The notes beneath the pieces are model-generated. The model was not told the origin of the DNA and searched no databases. It saw only the letters and a program-made list of their open reading frames with translations. A DNA stretch of 15,324 nucleotides from Candidatus Doudnabacteria bacterium (GTDB lineage: Bacteria; Patescibacteriota; Doudnabacteria; UBA920), in NCBI GenBank assembly GCA_903913365.1, contig CAIWKW010000120.1, forward strand, positions 1-15,324. The letters are read 5' to 3'. Positions 1 through 6,270 of the stretch are shown here, one piece after another. Each line of letters opens with the position of its first letter. Positions within the stretch are counted from its first letter, which is position 1. The position numbers and the translations under genes were made by a program.

Positions 1-2
1 AT

Positions 3-638
3 CGAAGACACCCCAACCGGCGCCCGTCTAAAGAAAAAGAACTAAAATTTCCTGAGAGTAAATTTATCGGCGAGGAATTCGGCAAAGATAATTTAAGCAG
101 TTCTGACCTGGTTTGGATAATTGATCCGATTGATGGCACCACAAATTTTATTCAAGGCGTACCCATTTGCTGTATTTCCATTGGCTTATGGGACAGTAAA
201 GGACCACTTGTTGCTGTAGTATACAGCCCCATATTAAATTATTTATTTACCGCCGAGCGGGGCAAAGGAGCTTTTTTAAACAACAAGAAAATCCACGTAT
301 CAAATAAGCAACAAATTATTAATTCTTTCGGCGGTTATGGCTGGGGACGAGACGTTAACAACGCCGCTACAGAATTTCCCAAGTTAATCAAACAACTAAA
401 TAAAGTTCGAACCATTGGTTCCTCTACTATGGAGATGGCTTTTGTCGGCGCAGGAATTTACGATTTTCATTTTCAGGCTAAAATCAAAATTTGGGATTTT
501 GCCGCCAGTATACTGCTGGTGCAGGAAGCCGGCGGAAAAGTTACTGACTGGCAAGGCAAGCCGGTTACAATAAATACTAAAAATGTAATAGCCAGCAACG
601 GCAAAATTCATAAAAAATTGCTTGCTATGGTGAGTTAA
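3..638 (+). CDS. Inositol monophosphatase family protein (5' truncated)
   Basis: Read from position 3 to the TAA at 638, this gives 211 residues without an N-terminus. Family signatures are clear: FIGEE near residues 21-25 (metal-binding Glu), the core motif DPIDGTTNF at 41-49 (metal/phosphate-binding Asp residues), and the C-terminal WDFAAS at 164-169, followed by an EAGG segment. The family (SuhB/IMPase/CysQ) comprises Mg2+-dependent cytosolic phosphatases acting on inositol phosphates, fructose-1,6-bisphosphate or PAP; the substrate cannot be told from this fragment. The first roughly 10 codons do not resemble the usual TxAD-containing region before the FIGEE motif, so the sequence edge may be a contig end, an assembly error or a frameshift. 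Full members are about 250-270 residues, so 40-60 are missing. It converges with the minus-strand nucleotidyltransferase across a shared terminator. Confidence 0.9.
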   Translation, partial: RRHPNRRPSKEKELKFPESKFIGEEFGKDNLSSSDLVWIIDPIDGTTNFIQGVPICCISIGLWDSKGPLVAVVYSPILNYLFTAERGKGAFLNNKKIHVSNKQQIINSFGGYGWGRDVNNAATEFPKLIKQLNKVRTIGSSTMEMAFVGAGIYDFHFQAKIKIWDFAASILLVQEAGGKVTDWQGKPVTINTKNVIASNGKIHKKLLAMVS

Positions 639-652
639 ATCAAAACAAAAAT

Positions 653-676
653 CCCGGCCAATTGCCGGGGTTTTTT
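653..676. terminator. Bidirectional intrinsic terminator
   Basis: A GC-rich stem CCCGGC (653-658) pairs with GCCGGG (664-669) around a 5-nt loop. It is followed by a run of T on the + strand (671-676) and, read on the minus strand, by a T-rich run (complement of 641-652). It lies between the convergent 3' ends of the phosphatase (638) and the nucleotidyltransferase (685) and can serve both. Confidence 0.85.
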
Positions 677-684
677 AATATCAA

Positions 685-1527
685 TTAGAGCCCCACCCAG
701 CGCCTCTGTGCCTGGTCGTAAGTTTGCGCAGTGGAAATGTCGTACCAATCCCCGCCAAAGGAATAGCCGCCTAATTTGCTTTCTTCCGCCAAACGGGGAA
801 GAAGATCTTTTTCCAGCTTGGACATGTCCGCATTTAAATAATCAAAAATTTTTGGCTCCATAATATATACGCCGGCATTCACCAAATGGGAGCGAATGTC
901 GGAATTTTTCGGCTTTTCTTCAAACTCCACCACCCTGCTGCCGATAAGTTTTGCCACACCCCACATGCTGGCTTTTTCGGCCGTGGACAGCGCCATGGTA
1001 GCAACCAGATTTTTTTGCAGGCTATGAAACTCCAAAAAATCCGCGTAATTAATATCGGCCAAAACATCCCCGTAAACCAAAACAAAAGTCCCTTCCAAAA
1101 ACAAACTTTTTGCATCGCGCAATGGCTGAGCCGTACTGTGCCAAGCTGTATTTTGTTCCAGATAACTGATGTTTACCCCAAACTTAAAGCCATTTCTGAA
1201 ATAATCTTTTATTTTTTGGCCTCCCAAACCCAAGGACACAACAATTTCCTCAAGGCCGGAAGCCTTAAGACGCAAGATGGTATGTTCAAGAAGCGGCCGG
1301 CCGTTAATCGGCAACATGGCTTTGGGAATTTCCCTGTGGATTTGGGGAAACTTAATTTCCCTGCCTCCGGCAAGGATTAAAACCTTTGCCGGCCTTTTCA
1401 GCAAACTCTTGGAAAGCAGCATTTCTACGGCATGGCTGCGGTTGCGGACATTTTGCCCGTCAACGGTTTTGTCCAAAAGTTTAATTAAATCATTTTTGAT
1501 TGTTATGGTAATTCTTTGCCTGTTCAT
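685..1527 (-). CDS. Ribbon-helix-helix / sugar nucleotidyltransferase fusion
   Basis: A 280-residue protein. Residues 3-45 look like an RHH (CopG/MetJ-type) DNA-binding domain: a beta strand RITITI, a helix, then a second helix starting at RSHAVEMLL. From about residue 48 to the end it is a GT-A-fold NTP transferase: LAGG at 52-55, PK at 68-69, YGD at 152-154 with Asp158, EEKP at 203-206, NAGVY at 217-221, and a C-terminal GDWYDIST resembling the WxDIGT end of NDP-sugar pyrophosphorylases. The nucleotide-binding signature GGxGTR is replaced, at unchanged length, by GGREIK, so catalysis may be altered or lost. ATG at 1527 lies 37 nt from an extended -10 promoter, with no clear Shine-Dalgarno. 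A 21-bp palindrome just upstream could be its own operator. The family assignment is firm; the substrate and DNA target are unknown. Confidence 0.85.
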   Translation of the reverse strand: MNRQRITITIKNDLIKLLDKTVDGQNVRNRSHAVEMLLSKSLLKRPAKVLILAGGREIKFPQIHREIPKAMLPINGRPLLEHTILRLKASGLEEIVVSLGLGGQKIKDYFRNGFKFGVNISYLEQNTAWHSTAQPLRDAKSLFLEGTFVLVYGDVLADINYADFLEFHSLQKNLVATMALSTAEKASMWGVAKLIGSRVVEFEEKPKNSDIRSHLVNAGVYIMEPKIFDYLNADMSKLEKDLLPRLAEESKLGGYSFGGDWYDISTAQTYDQAQRRWVGL

Positions 1528-1563
1528 AAATTAAATTTTCTTTAAATAATCATACATTATCAT

Positions 1564-1572
1564 ATTATATCA
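1564..1572 (-). promoter_or_regulatory. Extended -10 promoter of the RHH-nucleotidyltransferase gene
   Basis: On the minus strand the sequence reads TGATATAAT, a perfect -10 hexamer (1569-1564) preceded by the TGn extension (1572-1571). The start codon lies 37 nt downstream. The hexamer at -35 (TTATCC) is poor, which is tolerated with an extended -10. Confidence 0.6.
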
Positions 1573-1592
1573 TACTTTAATTTTGCGGATAA

Positions 1593-1613
1593 TTAATTCT
1601 GATTCAGAATTAA
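1593..1613. promoter_or_regulatory. 21-bp perfect palindrome, candidate operator
   Basis: TTAATTCTGA (1593-1602) and TCAGAATTAA (1604-1613) are exact reverse complements around one central base. The site abuts the -35 position of the minus-strand promoter for the RHH-nucleotidyltransferase and lies in the spacer it shares with the divergent 1820-2197 gene. RHH dimers usually bind short palindromes and often regulate themselves, so an operator role is a reasonable inference. The short AT-rich arms make a terminator unlikely because no T-run follows. Confidence 0.5.
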
Positions 1614-1685
1614 AGCATGACGGAATTAGCCCTCTCCGTTAACAAAGATGCTCAAGCATCGCACCAGAAACAAACACAAAAATCG

Positions 1686-1691
1686 TATAAT
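1686..1691 (+). promoter_or_regulatory. Candidate -10 box for the 1820-2197 gene
   Basis: A perfect TATAAT on the + strand, with no convincing -35 box 16-18 bp upstream. If used, transcription would start near 1698 and leave a leader of about 120 nt before the ATG at 1820. A small 6-bp hairpin (1647-1660) lies just upstream. Confidence 0.4.
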
Positions 1692-1697
1692 AAGTAG

Positions 1698-1819
1698 GGC
1701 TATAAATGCAAGGCTGGACTGATAAAATCAGTCCGCTCCAATTTGAGGAATAAATCCTGACGACCTCAGGTATTCATTCTCAACGCAGGGGAAACGAGAA
1801 AAAAAAGGAGGCTGGGAAA
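1698..1819 (+). promoter_or_regulatory. Structured 5' leader of the 1820-2197 gene
   Basis: The leader has two stem-loops. The first pairs GGACTGA (1716-1722) with TCAGTCC (1728-1734) around TAAAA. The second pairs CCTGA (1756-1760) with TCAGG (1766-1770) and is extended outwards by GAAT/ATTC and TTGAG (1743-1747)/CTCAA (1779-1783) with bulges. A perfect Shine-Dalgarno AAGGAGG (1805-1811) sits 8 nt before the ATG. This could be a cis-regulatory leader; I match it to no known riboswitch. Confidence 0.4.
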
Positions 1820-2197
1820 ATGGACTTAGCGAGGCTAGAAAGCCAGCAGACAGCGGAGAGCTTTCGCAACCTTTTGGCAGAAACTTTTTATTCCTGCCTG
1901 ATTGAACCCTTTGGCCAAGGCGCCACAAAGCCGGAACTACTCGTCGCAAAAACAGACATTCAGAAAACCTGCGCCGAAGCCCTCAGCGGAGTTTACAAAG
2001 GCATGGGCGACGTATACCTGCTTCTTCACCTTATGGCAGCGGCGGAAAACGGCTTGCCCGAAAAGCTGGAAAAAATTCAGACCAATGTGGCAAAAGGCGG
2101 ACAGTTCGCAGCAGTCAAGCCCAAAGAGGTGGTTAGCCGGGTCGTAAAGGCACTTAAGGCCTATCAGGAACAGAAAGCAATGGCTGCTTCATCATAG
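1820..2197 (+). CDS. Hypothetical protein, 125 residues
   Basis: I do not recognise this protein. It is predicted soluble: no signal peptide or membrane segment is visible. It looks almost entirely helical, with an Ala/Lys/Glu-rich C-terminal part (about residues 80-120). Coding status is well supported by a perfect Shine-Dalgarno AAGGAGG 8 nt before the ATG, the stop at 2197 and a terminator directly downstream. The gene is isolated on the + strand between minus-strand nucleotidyltransferase genes. Its base composition is visibly more GC-rich than the flanking genes, a feature shared with the 4271-5074 gene. That may reflect higher expression or separate ancestry. Two cysteines (Cys31 and Cys51) are present without a metal-site pattern. 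Confidence 0.75.
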   Translation: MDLARLESQQTAESFRNLLAETFYSCLIEPFGQGATKPELLVAKTDIQKTCAEALSGVYKGMGDVYLLLHLMAAAENGLPEKLEKIQTNVAKGGQFAAVKPKEVVSRVVKALKAYQEQKAMAASS

Positions 2198-2225
2198 ACC
2201 GCCTCACCAGAGTCCAAAACGCAAA

Positions 2226-2266
2226 AAGACGACGAGCGAGGTTACTCCGCCCGTCGTCTTCTCTTT
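2226..2266. terminator. Bidirectional intrinsic terminator
   Basis: A long stem: AAGACGACG (2226-2234) pairs with CGTCGTCTT (2252-2260) and is continued inwards by GCG/CGC-type pairs around a GTTA-containing loop. On the minus strand it is followed by five T and a further T-rich run (complement of 2214-2227). On the + strand the tail CTCTTTAATT is weaker. It separates the convergent genes ending at 2197 (+) and 2277 (-). Confidence 0.8.
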
Positions 2267-2276
2267 AATTACGTCT

Positions 2277-3023
2277 CTACTGTTTTAACGCTTTTTCCGC
2301 AATTGCCAAATCTTCTACGGTATTTACACCCAGCACCTCTTTGGGGTCGATCATTAGCGAATGGATTATCTCCCCCTGCTCAATGGCCACCTTGGCTATA
2401 TCGGTTAAATAATATTCTTTTTGAACGTTGTCGTTTTTAATCCGTTTTAAATTTTCCCAAACCCAGGCCGCGTTAAACATATAAATTCCCGGGTTCACTT
2501 CCAAAATTTTCTTTTGGCTTTCGCTCGCGTCTTTAAATTCGACAATACCGACAATATTGTGGCTTATTGGTTCACGGATAATCCTGCCGTAATGTTCCAA
2601 GCTTTTAAACATTCCCTTGTAGCTTTCCACTTGGGAAGTAAGCATGGAAATTTTACTGCCGGACCGAAAATGGATGCGAATTAATTCTTTTAAACTCTCG
2701 GCTTTAATAAACGGCATATCACCATACAGCACCACAATATTTTCTGCCCGCGCTTTTCTTTTTGCCGCTTCAAGCGCGTGTGCCGTACCGAGCTGTTTGT
2801 CCTGGTAGGCATAAACATATCCGTCACCCAGCACATCGTGAACTTTTTTATACATAAAACCTGTTACTATTACCGGCTTGGCCAATTGTCCAATTTTTTC
2901 CAATTCCCCCAGAATATATAAAATTAAAGGTTTGTTGTTCAGCATTGTCAAAACCTTGGGCACCGGTGCTTCACCCATGCGAGTACCTTTGCCCGCTGCT
3001 AAAATCACGAATTGATTCCTCAT
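2277..3023 (-). CDS. GlmU-type uridylyltransferase (N-terminal domain only)
   Basis: A 248-residue cytosolic NTP transferase closely patterned on the pyrophosphorylase half of GlmU. It shows LAAGKGTRMG at 8-17 with PK at 22-23 (nucleotide binding and catalytic Arg/Lys), QLGTAHA at 77-83, YGDMPF at 100-105 (metal-binding Asp102), GRIIRE at 146-151, Asn177 in NPGIY, EYYLTD at 203-208 and GVNT at 232-235. GlmU makes UDP-GlcNAc from GlcNAc-1-phosphate and UTP. Bacterial GlmU is about 450 residues with a left-handed beta-helix acetyltransferase domain, which is absent here and not found elsewhere in the window. The actual sugar could differ. ATG at 3023 has no obvious Shine-Dalgarno. It lies downstream of the YvcK-like gene, same strand, 140 nt apart. 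Confidence 0.85.
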   Translation of the reverse strand: MRNQFVILAAGKGTRMGEAPVPKVLTMLNNKPLILYILGELEKIGQLAKPVIVTGFMYKKVHDVLGDGYVYAYQDKQLGTAHALEAAKRKARAENIVVLYGDMPFIKAESLKELIRIHFRSGSKISMLTSQVESYKGMFKSLEHYGRIIREPISHNIVGIVEFKDASESQKKILEVNPGIYMFNAAWVWENLKRIKNDNVQKEYYLTDIAKVAIEQGEIIHSLMIDPKEVLGVNTVEDLAIAEKALKQ

Positions 3024-3038
3024 AGTGTACTAATACGC

Positions 3039-3154
3039 GATACTAATATACAAATAAACTAATATTAACGAAATTAACCGATATTCACAACTAACGTAAA
3101 CAATACCTAATTCGTTTTAGTTCGTTTCATTCGTCCCATTCGTATATTGGTATC
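3039..3154. repeat. Intergenic imperfect inverted repeat with TTCGT array
   Basis: The 140-nt spacer between the GlmU-like and YvcK-like genes begins with GATACTAATATAC (3039-3051) and ends with its near-perfect reverse complement GTATATTGGTATC (3142-3154), one mismatch. Inside the right half are four TTCGT copies at 3111, 3121, 3130 and 3139, spaced 9-10 nt; the left half has related AACG-containing units. As RNA it could fold into a long imperfect hairpin. Its function is unknown. Confidence 0.5.
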
Positions 3155-3163
3155 TTTCATTTA

Positions 3164-4180
3164 TTAATTAATAATTCGGCTTGCCGCTTTTAGAATCTTA
3201 TCCGCATCGTGCCTAACCGGAGCTCTGGCAACAGTGTCGTTCGGATGCTGCCTGCGAATTTCAAGGCCGGCCAAATCCAGCTGCAAATAATTAATCTTTA
3301 ATTTTTTTAAATACTTTAAATCTTTCCCAATAACTTTTATCGGCAAAAACCTGCCTATAACAGCTTGGCGGATTTTTTTATTGAGTGAACTGCTTGATAC
3401 TGCCAGGTCAAAGGGTTTTTGTCCCAAAGCTTTTTGAAACCATCTCAAATAATCCACCAAGGTATAATAGCTGTCTTGGCCCCTATGGGCAAGCAGGTTC
3501 AAAAACCAGATTTTTTTGGCCTTAGATTTTTTGAAAGCCCGGGCAAAACCGGATACGGCCAAATGCGGCAAAAGAATGGTAAAAAAATGCCCGGGAACAA
3601 GCATTATATAGTCAGCCTCCAGAATTGCCTTTTTCGCTTCCGGGAGGATTACCGATTTTTTGGTTAAACCGATGGATTTAATTGGGGCCTCGGAAAAACT
3701 TAAATATTCGGCAATAGCCCTTTGTCCGGTAAGCGTTTTACCTCCGGACAGCACAGCTTTTATTTTACTATCTGTTAAAGAAATCGGCAACACTTTGTGC
3801 TGAATATTAAAATGTTGATGAATAATGCCGTTTGCTTTTGTAAAAGACAAATGGGTGTTCAGTATAGCCTTAATAAACACATTACCTGCTTGCATGCCAA
3901 AAAGCTGGCCCGGGCCAAAGCGGTGATTAAGGCTTTGTTTAACCTGCTCCGGCATATCCGAGGCGGCCAGAAGGCAATTTCTAAAATCCCCCACAGCCCA
4001 ACCGCCGTAGTCGCGCCTAATCATTCCTGTACTGCCGCCATCGTCAAAACTGCTGACAATTGTGGTTAGCGTTATTGGCAGATTTTTTAAAGCTTTGGTA
4101 AATGTGGCGGCGCCCACTCCTCCGCCAATAATAACAACTTTTTTTTTGCTTTTGCTTAATAAGCATTTGTTAATTTGCAT
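3164..4180 (-). CDS. YvcK/CofD family protein (gluconeogenesis-factor-like)
   Basis: A 338-residue protein with the family's Rossmann start VVIIGGGVGAATF (15-27), followed by DDGGSTG at 46-52 and GDFRN at 64-68, the hallmark ligand-binding segments of the YvcK/CofD superfamily. CofD makes the F420 precursor. YvcK (also GlmR/CuvA) is a cytosolic UDP-GlcNAc-binding protein needed for cell-wall growth on gluconeogenic carbon sources. With a GlmU-like gene next door and no F420 genes, the YvcK reading is preferred. It is divergent: the usual GPGSLYTS segment reads VPGHFFTI, and the NLMTQPGE segment reads NLLAHRGQ. ATG at 4180 gives 14 residues before the first beta strand, with no clear Shine-Dalgarno, so the start could be slightly off. 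Confidence 0.8.
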   Translation of the reverse strand: MQINKCLLSKSKKKVVIIGGGVGAATFTKALKNLPITLTTIVSSFDDGGSTGMIRRDYGGWAVGDFRNCLLAASDMPEQVKQSLNHRFGPGQLFGMQAGNVFIKAILNTHLSFTKANGIIHQHFNIQHKVLPISLTDSKIKAVLSGGKTLTGQRAIAEYLSFSEAPIKSIGLTKKSVILPEAKKAILEADYIMLVPGHFFTILLPHLAVSGFARAFKKSKAKKIWFLNLLAHRGQDSYYTLVDYLRWFQKALGQKPFDLAVSSSSLNKKIRQAVIGRFLPIKVIGKDLKYLKKLKINYLQLDLAGLEIRRQHPNDTVARAPVRHDADKILKAASRIIN

Positions 4181-4223
4181 TACACTTTAAAACAAATTAA
4201 TAAATTCTTATGCTGTTGAGTTT

Positions 4224-4254
4224 GAGAGGAGGCCGCAGATGCAAGCCCCCTCCC
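4224..4254 (-). other. GC-rich stem-loop between genes
   Basis: GAGAGGAGGC (4224-4233) and GCCCCCTCCC (4245-4254) can pair in all 10 positions as minus-strand RNA, two being G-U, around an 11-nt loop. It lies in the 90-nt spacer between the stop of the 4271-5074 gene and the YvcK-like start. No T-run follows, so it is not a classical terminator; it may attenuate, protect or process the transcript. Confidence 0.45.
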
Positions 4255-4270
4255 GTTGCTTTGTCTCATG

Positions 4271-5074
4271 TTAGCGCATGCCGGCAAATGCTGACAGCTC
4301 CTGAAAATCCTGGAGAGAGTTAACGCCCACGATTTCCGGGACGTCGTTGTCAGTTAGTCGCATGTTGACCACGCGTGCGTGGGTAAGAGCGGCAGCCTCC
4401 ACCAGGTTCGGTAAGTGCTTTTCTTTGGGATAGCCGTCGCCTTTGTCCTCTTCCGGCAGAGAAGGAAAAACTTCCTCAAACCAAGCGAGTTTTAGCACGT
4501 AAATTGACGACAGAACCTCGGCTCCTTCTTCCGGTAAGCCGCTATATTTGCGCACCAGCGGAAACCCGCTTGCGCTGCCGTCTTCAGTTGTACGGTCAAC
4601 GCAATCGCAATTGGCATAGCCGTACATGCGGTTAACTAACGGGTGCTTTGGATCGAATCTCCAAGTCGAGATTGTTAAATCGGCATCACCTTTTAGATGC
4701 CAGGCCACCAGATCTCGGATATGAGACCTGCTGATAAATGGCATATCCGCAAACAAACCCACCGCTTCCGTGCAGCCGTCTGCGCGGAGCATTGGCAGAG
4801 CCTGGTGAAAAGCATCGGCCGGTCCGCGCCTACCGGATTGCCATGCGAAGGACAGACCTTTATAGGCTTCTTCCATTGCGCAGACTATTTCATTCCCGAA
4901 TCCGCCGTCGCCGCCATTGACCACTATCACTGGACTTAGGCCAAGTGCGAGAGTTTCGTCTAAAGAATACTGGATAAGCCGCTTGTGTTTGAATTTCACG
5001 AGGACTTTTGGTTTATCCCCGATTTGTCCATAGCCGGCAGCCAGAATTGCCGCACCAACTTTTTTTTCTAACAC
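4271..5074 (-). CDS. Divergent GlmU/MobA-like nucleotidyltransferase
   Basis: A 267-residue GT-A-fold NTP transferase. LAAG (11-14) and PK (22-23) mark the nucleotide-binding start, but the usual GxGTR reads GYGQIG, so the conserved Thr-Arg is missing. GPADAFH (84-90) matches the GTAHA segment of GlmU. ADMPF (109-113) supplies the metal-binding Asp, and a GVNS near the C-terminus matches GlmU's GVNT. The middle (about 130-200) is longer and Cys/Asp-rich compared with GlmU. No C-terminal acyltransferase repeats. Start is GTG at 5074, supported by GAAGGGGG (5090-5083) about 8 nt upstream. The gene is visibly GC-richer than its neighbours. It follows the TrmB gene by 57 nt and precedes the YvcK-like gene by 90 nt, all co-directional. 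Probable role: nucleotide-sugar or other NMP transfer; substrate unknown. Confidence 0.75.
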   Translation of the reverse strand: MLEKKVGAAILAAGYGQIGDKPKVLVKFKHKRLIQYSLDETLALGLSPVIVVNGGDGGFGNEIVCAMEEAYKGLSFAWQSGRRGPADAFHQALPMLRADGCTEAVGLFADMPFISRSHIRDLVAWHLKGDADLTISTWRFDPKHPLVNRMYGYANCDCVDRTTEDGSASGFPLVRKYSGLPEEGAEVLSSIYVLKLAWFEEVFPSLPEEDKGDGYPKEKHLPNLVEAAALTHARVVNMRLTDNDVPEIVGVNSLQDFQELSAFAGMR

Positions 5075-5131
5075 TTCTTAGTCCCCCTTCAGAAACATTC
5101 CGGTATTTGATTTCCGGGCGAAACCGGGGAA

Positions 5132-5878
5132 CTATAATTTTCCCCAGTTAAACTCGAAAATCATTTTTTGCGTTTCAAATATTTCACGGTCTTCAATAAC
5201 CACTCCCACGGGATTTGCCGAATTATCCAAAGAAATATGGGCAACTTTGCCCGCGTAAATCATTTCATACACGGGTTTAAGGCCTTCTTCGGGAAGTGCC
5301 ATCCACTTTCTTTCATCCAGGCCGAACACTTTTCCCCCGCTGCCCAAGGCAATGGTTTTTACCCTGATTTTTTTGGCAATGCGTTCATCGGTAAAACTGG
5401 GCATGGCTTCGTAAACATTTTTTCTTACCGTTGAAGAGGAATAAACATAGTAAACCTTTTCTTTGGAAGCCGAAACCGAGCCAAGAACATCTTCCAAAAT
5501 AGTTTTTACACCGCGCAGGCCTTCGTACATTTTAACCATTGGCCTGCCGCCATTTTTTTCAAAAATGGATTTTAATTCCGGCAAATCTTTTTGGATTTGC
5601 TTTTTTAACAAAGCCAGGCTTTCCTGTTTTTCTTCCACGGCGGAAACCAATTTTTCCGGCGGCTCAGCCACAAAATGCTGGCGGGATTTGGTATCAAAAA
5701 AACTAACCAAACCTTGTGACTGTAAGGCTTTTAAAATATCGTAACTGGTACCGCGGTTAATTTTAGATTTTTGGGCAATTACCCTAACCGGCGAAGGTCC
5801 AAGTTCCACCAAAGCCAAATAAACCGCAATCTCTTTTTCGTTTAAACCAAAGTTTTTTAAAATTAAAGGTATTTCCAT
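5132..5878 (-). CDS. TrmB-family transcriptional regulator
   Basis: A 248-residue protein. Residues about 5-75 form a winged helix-turn-helix of TrmB type: LKNFGLNEKEIAVYLALVEL followed by the recognition helix region RGTSYDILKALQSQGLV. A helical linker (about 75-110, Glu/Lys/Leu-rich, coiled-coil-like) leads to a C-terminal sensor domain with the pattern YEGLRGVKTILEDVL and later YVYSSS. This matches the short TrmB-like proteins (HTH plus phospholipase-D-like fold) common in archaea and CPR bacteria; TrmB proteins typically sense sugars and regulate sugar metabolism. It is first in a co-directional run with nucleotidyltransferase and YvcK-like genes, which may be its targets. ATG at 5878 is directly preceded by a 7-bp tandem repeat that leaves no room for a Shine-Dalgarno; in-frame TAA in the repeat excludes a longer ORF. 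Confidence 0.85.
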   Translation of the reverse strand: MEIPLILKNFGLNEKEIAVYLALVELGPSPVRVIAQKSKINRGTSYDILKALQSQGLVSFFDTKSRQHFVAEPPEKLVSAVEEKQESLALLKKQIQKDLPELKSIFEKNGGRPMVKMYEGLRGVKTILEDVLGSVSASKEKVYYVYSSSTVRKNVYEAMPSFTDERIAKKIRVKTIALGSGGKVFGLDERKWMALPEEGLKPVYEMIYAGKVAHISLDNSANPVGVVIEDREIFETQKMIFEFNWGKL

Positions 5879-5880
5879 AC

Positions 5881-5922
5881 AGTTAGGAGTTAGGAGTTAG
5901 GAGTTAGGAGTTAGGAGTTAGG
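5881..5922. repeat. Six tandem copies of AGTTAGG next to the TrmB start codon
   Basis: Six perfect 7-bp units on the + strand (CCTAACT on the coding minus strand), ending 2 nt from the ATG at 5878. The unit is not a multiple of three and contains TAA, so it is untranslated. Copy-number change by slippage would alter the 5' UTR of the regulator by 7-nt steps. Confidence 0.95.
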
Positions 5923-6177
5923 CTCCCCAAAGAAAGAAGATCAGAGAGAAACGGGAGGCGGAAGATTTATTGGTTAGTTATTGGGTGATTTTTGGGGCAA
6001 AAGCGAGAAGAAGGAAGAGGATGGTGGAATGATTGCAAGTTTTACTTGCTTTTGCTTAACCCTTTGGTCACTAACTGTGGATAAATCTATCCGGCTCACT
6101 GTCTTTCTTTGATCTCTTAGGTTCTTGCTACTTGCGTAGCGAGTGTTATAACTGCCTCCTATGGATTTCTTAACCTA
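5923..6177. other. Gene-free leader region upstream of the TrmB gene
   Basis: About 255 nt with no supportable ORF or tRNA. If the 6178-6206 promoter is used, this is a long 5' leader for the TrmB gene. It contains a 6-bp hairpin GCAAGT/ACTTGC with a 3-nt loop (6035-6049), followed on the + strand by a T-rich run. It also has an 8-bp stem (6124-6143, one G-U as + strand RNA), which read on the minus strand is GCTAC-GCAA-GTAGC with a GNRA-type loop. One perfect DnaA box lies between them (6076-6084). I match it to no known RNA family. Confidence 0.5.
6076..6084 (-). promoter_or_regulatory. Perfect DnaA box 9-mer
   Basis: The minus strand reads TTATCCACA, the strongest consensus DnaA-binding 9-mer. 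It is one of two in the same intergenic region, in opposite orientation to the one at 6300-6308. Function here is unproven. Confidence 0.4.
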
Positions 6178-6206
6178 AGTTTAAATCCAATTATATTTTT
6201 TGTCAA
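6178..6206 (-). promoter_or_regulatory. Sigma70-like promoter upstream of the TrmB gene
   Basis: On the minus strand a perfect -35 TTGACA (6206-6201) is followed after exactly 17 bp by TAAACT (6183-6178, four of six matches to TATAAT). It points towards the TrmB gene, giving a leader of roughly 290 nt including the hairpins and the heptamer repeat. Confidence 0.6.
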
Positions 6207-6228
6207 CTTTTTTCCTACAATATTTTCA

Positions 6229-6270
6229 TATATTAAAAATAAGCCTTAAGTAAGGCTTATTTTTAATATA
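6229..6270. terminator. Bidirectional intrinsic terminator, 20-bp perfect stem
   Basis: The arms 6229-6248 and 6251-6270 are exact reverse complements around AG. The core AAGCCTTA/TAAGGCTT is flanked by A-runs on one side and T-runs on the other, the classical symmetrical terminator pattern. It lies 50 nt past the methyltransferase stop and would end the transcript of the surface protein and methyltransferase genes. It separates that unit from the TrmB promoter. Confidence 0.85.

Noticed and set aside
886..1380. 164-codon open frame on the + strand opposite the RHH-nucleotidyltransferase
   Set aside because: It is fully antisense to a gene with clear family motifs and has a low-complexity product without recognisable pattern.
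5923..6177. tRNA, RNase P RNA or tmRNA in the long spacer
   Set aside because: No GTTCGAATC-type T loop, no acceptor pairing and none of the conserved RNase P or tmRNA blocks could be found.
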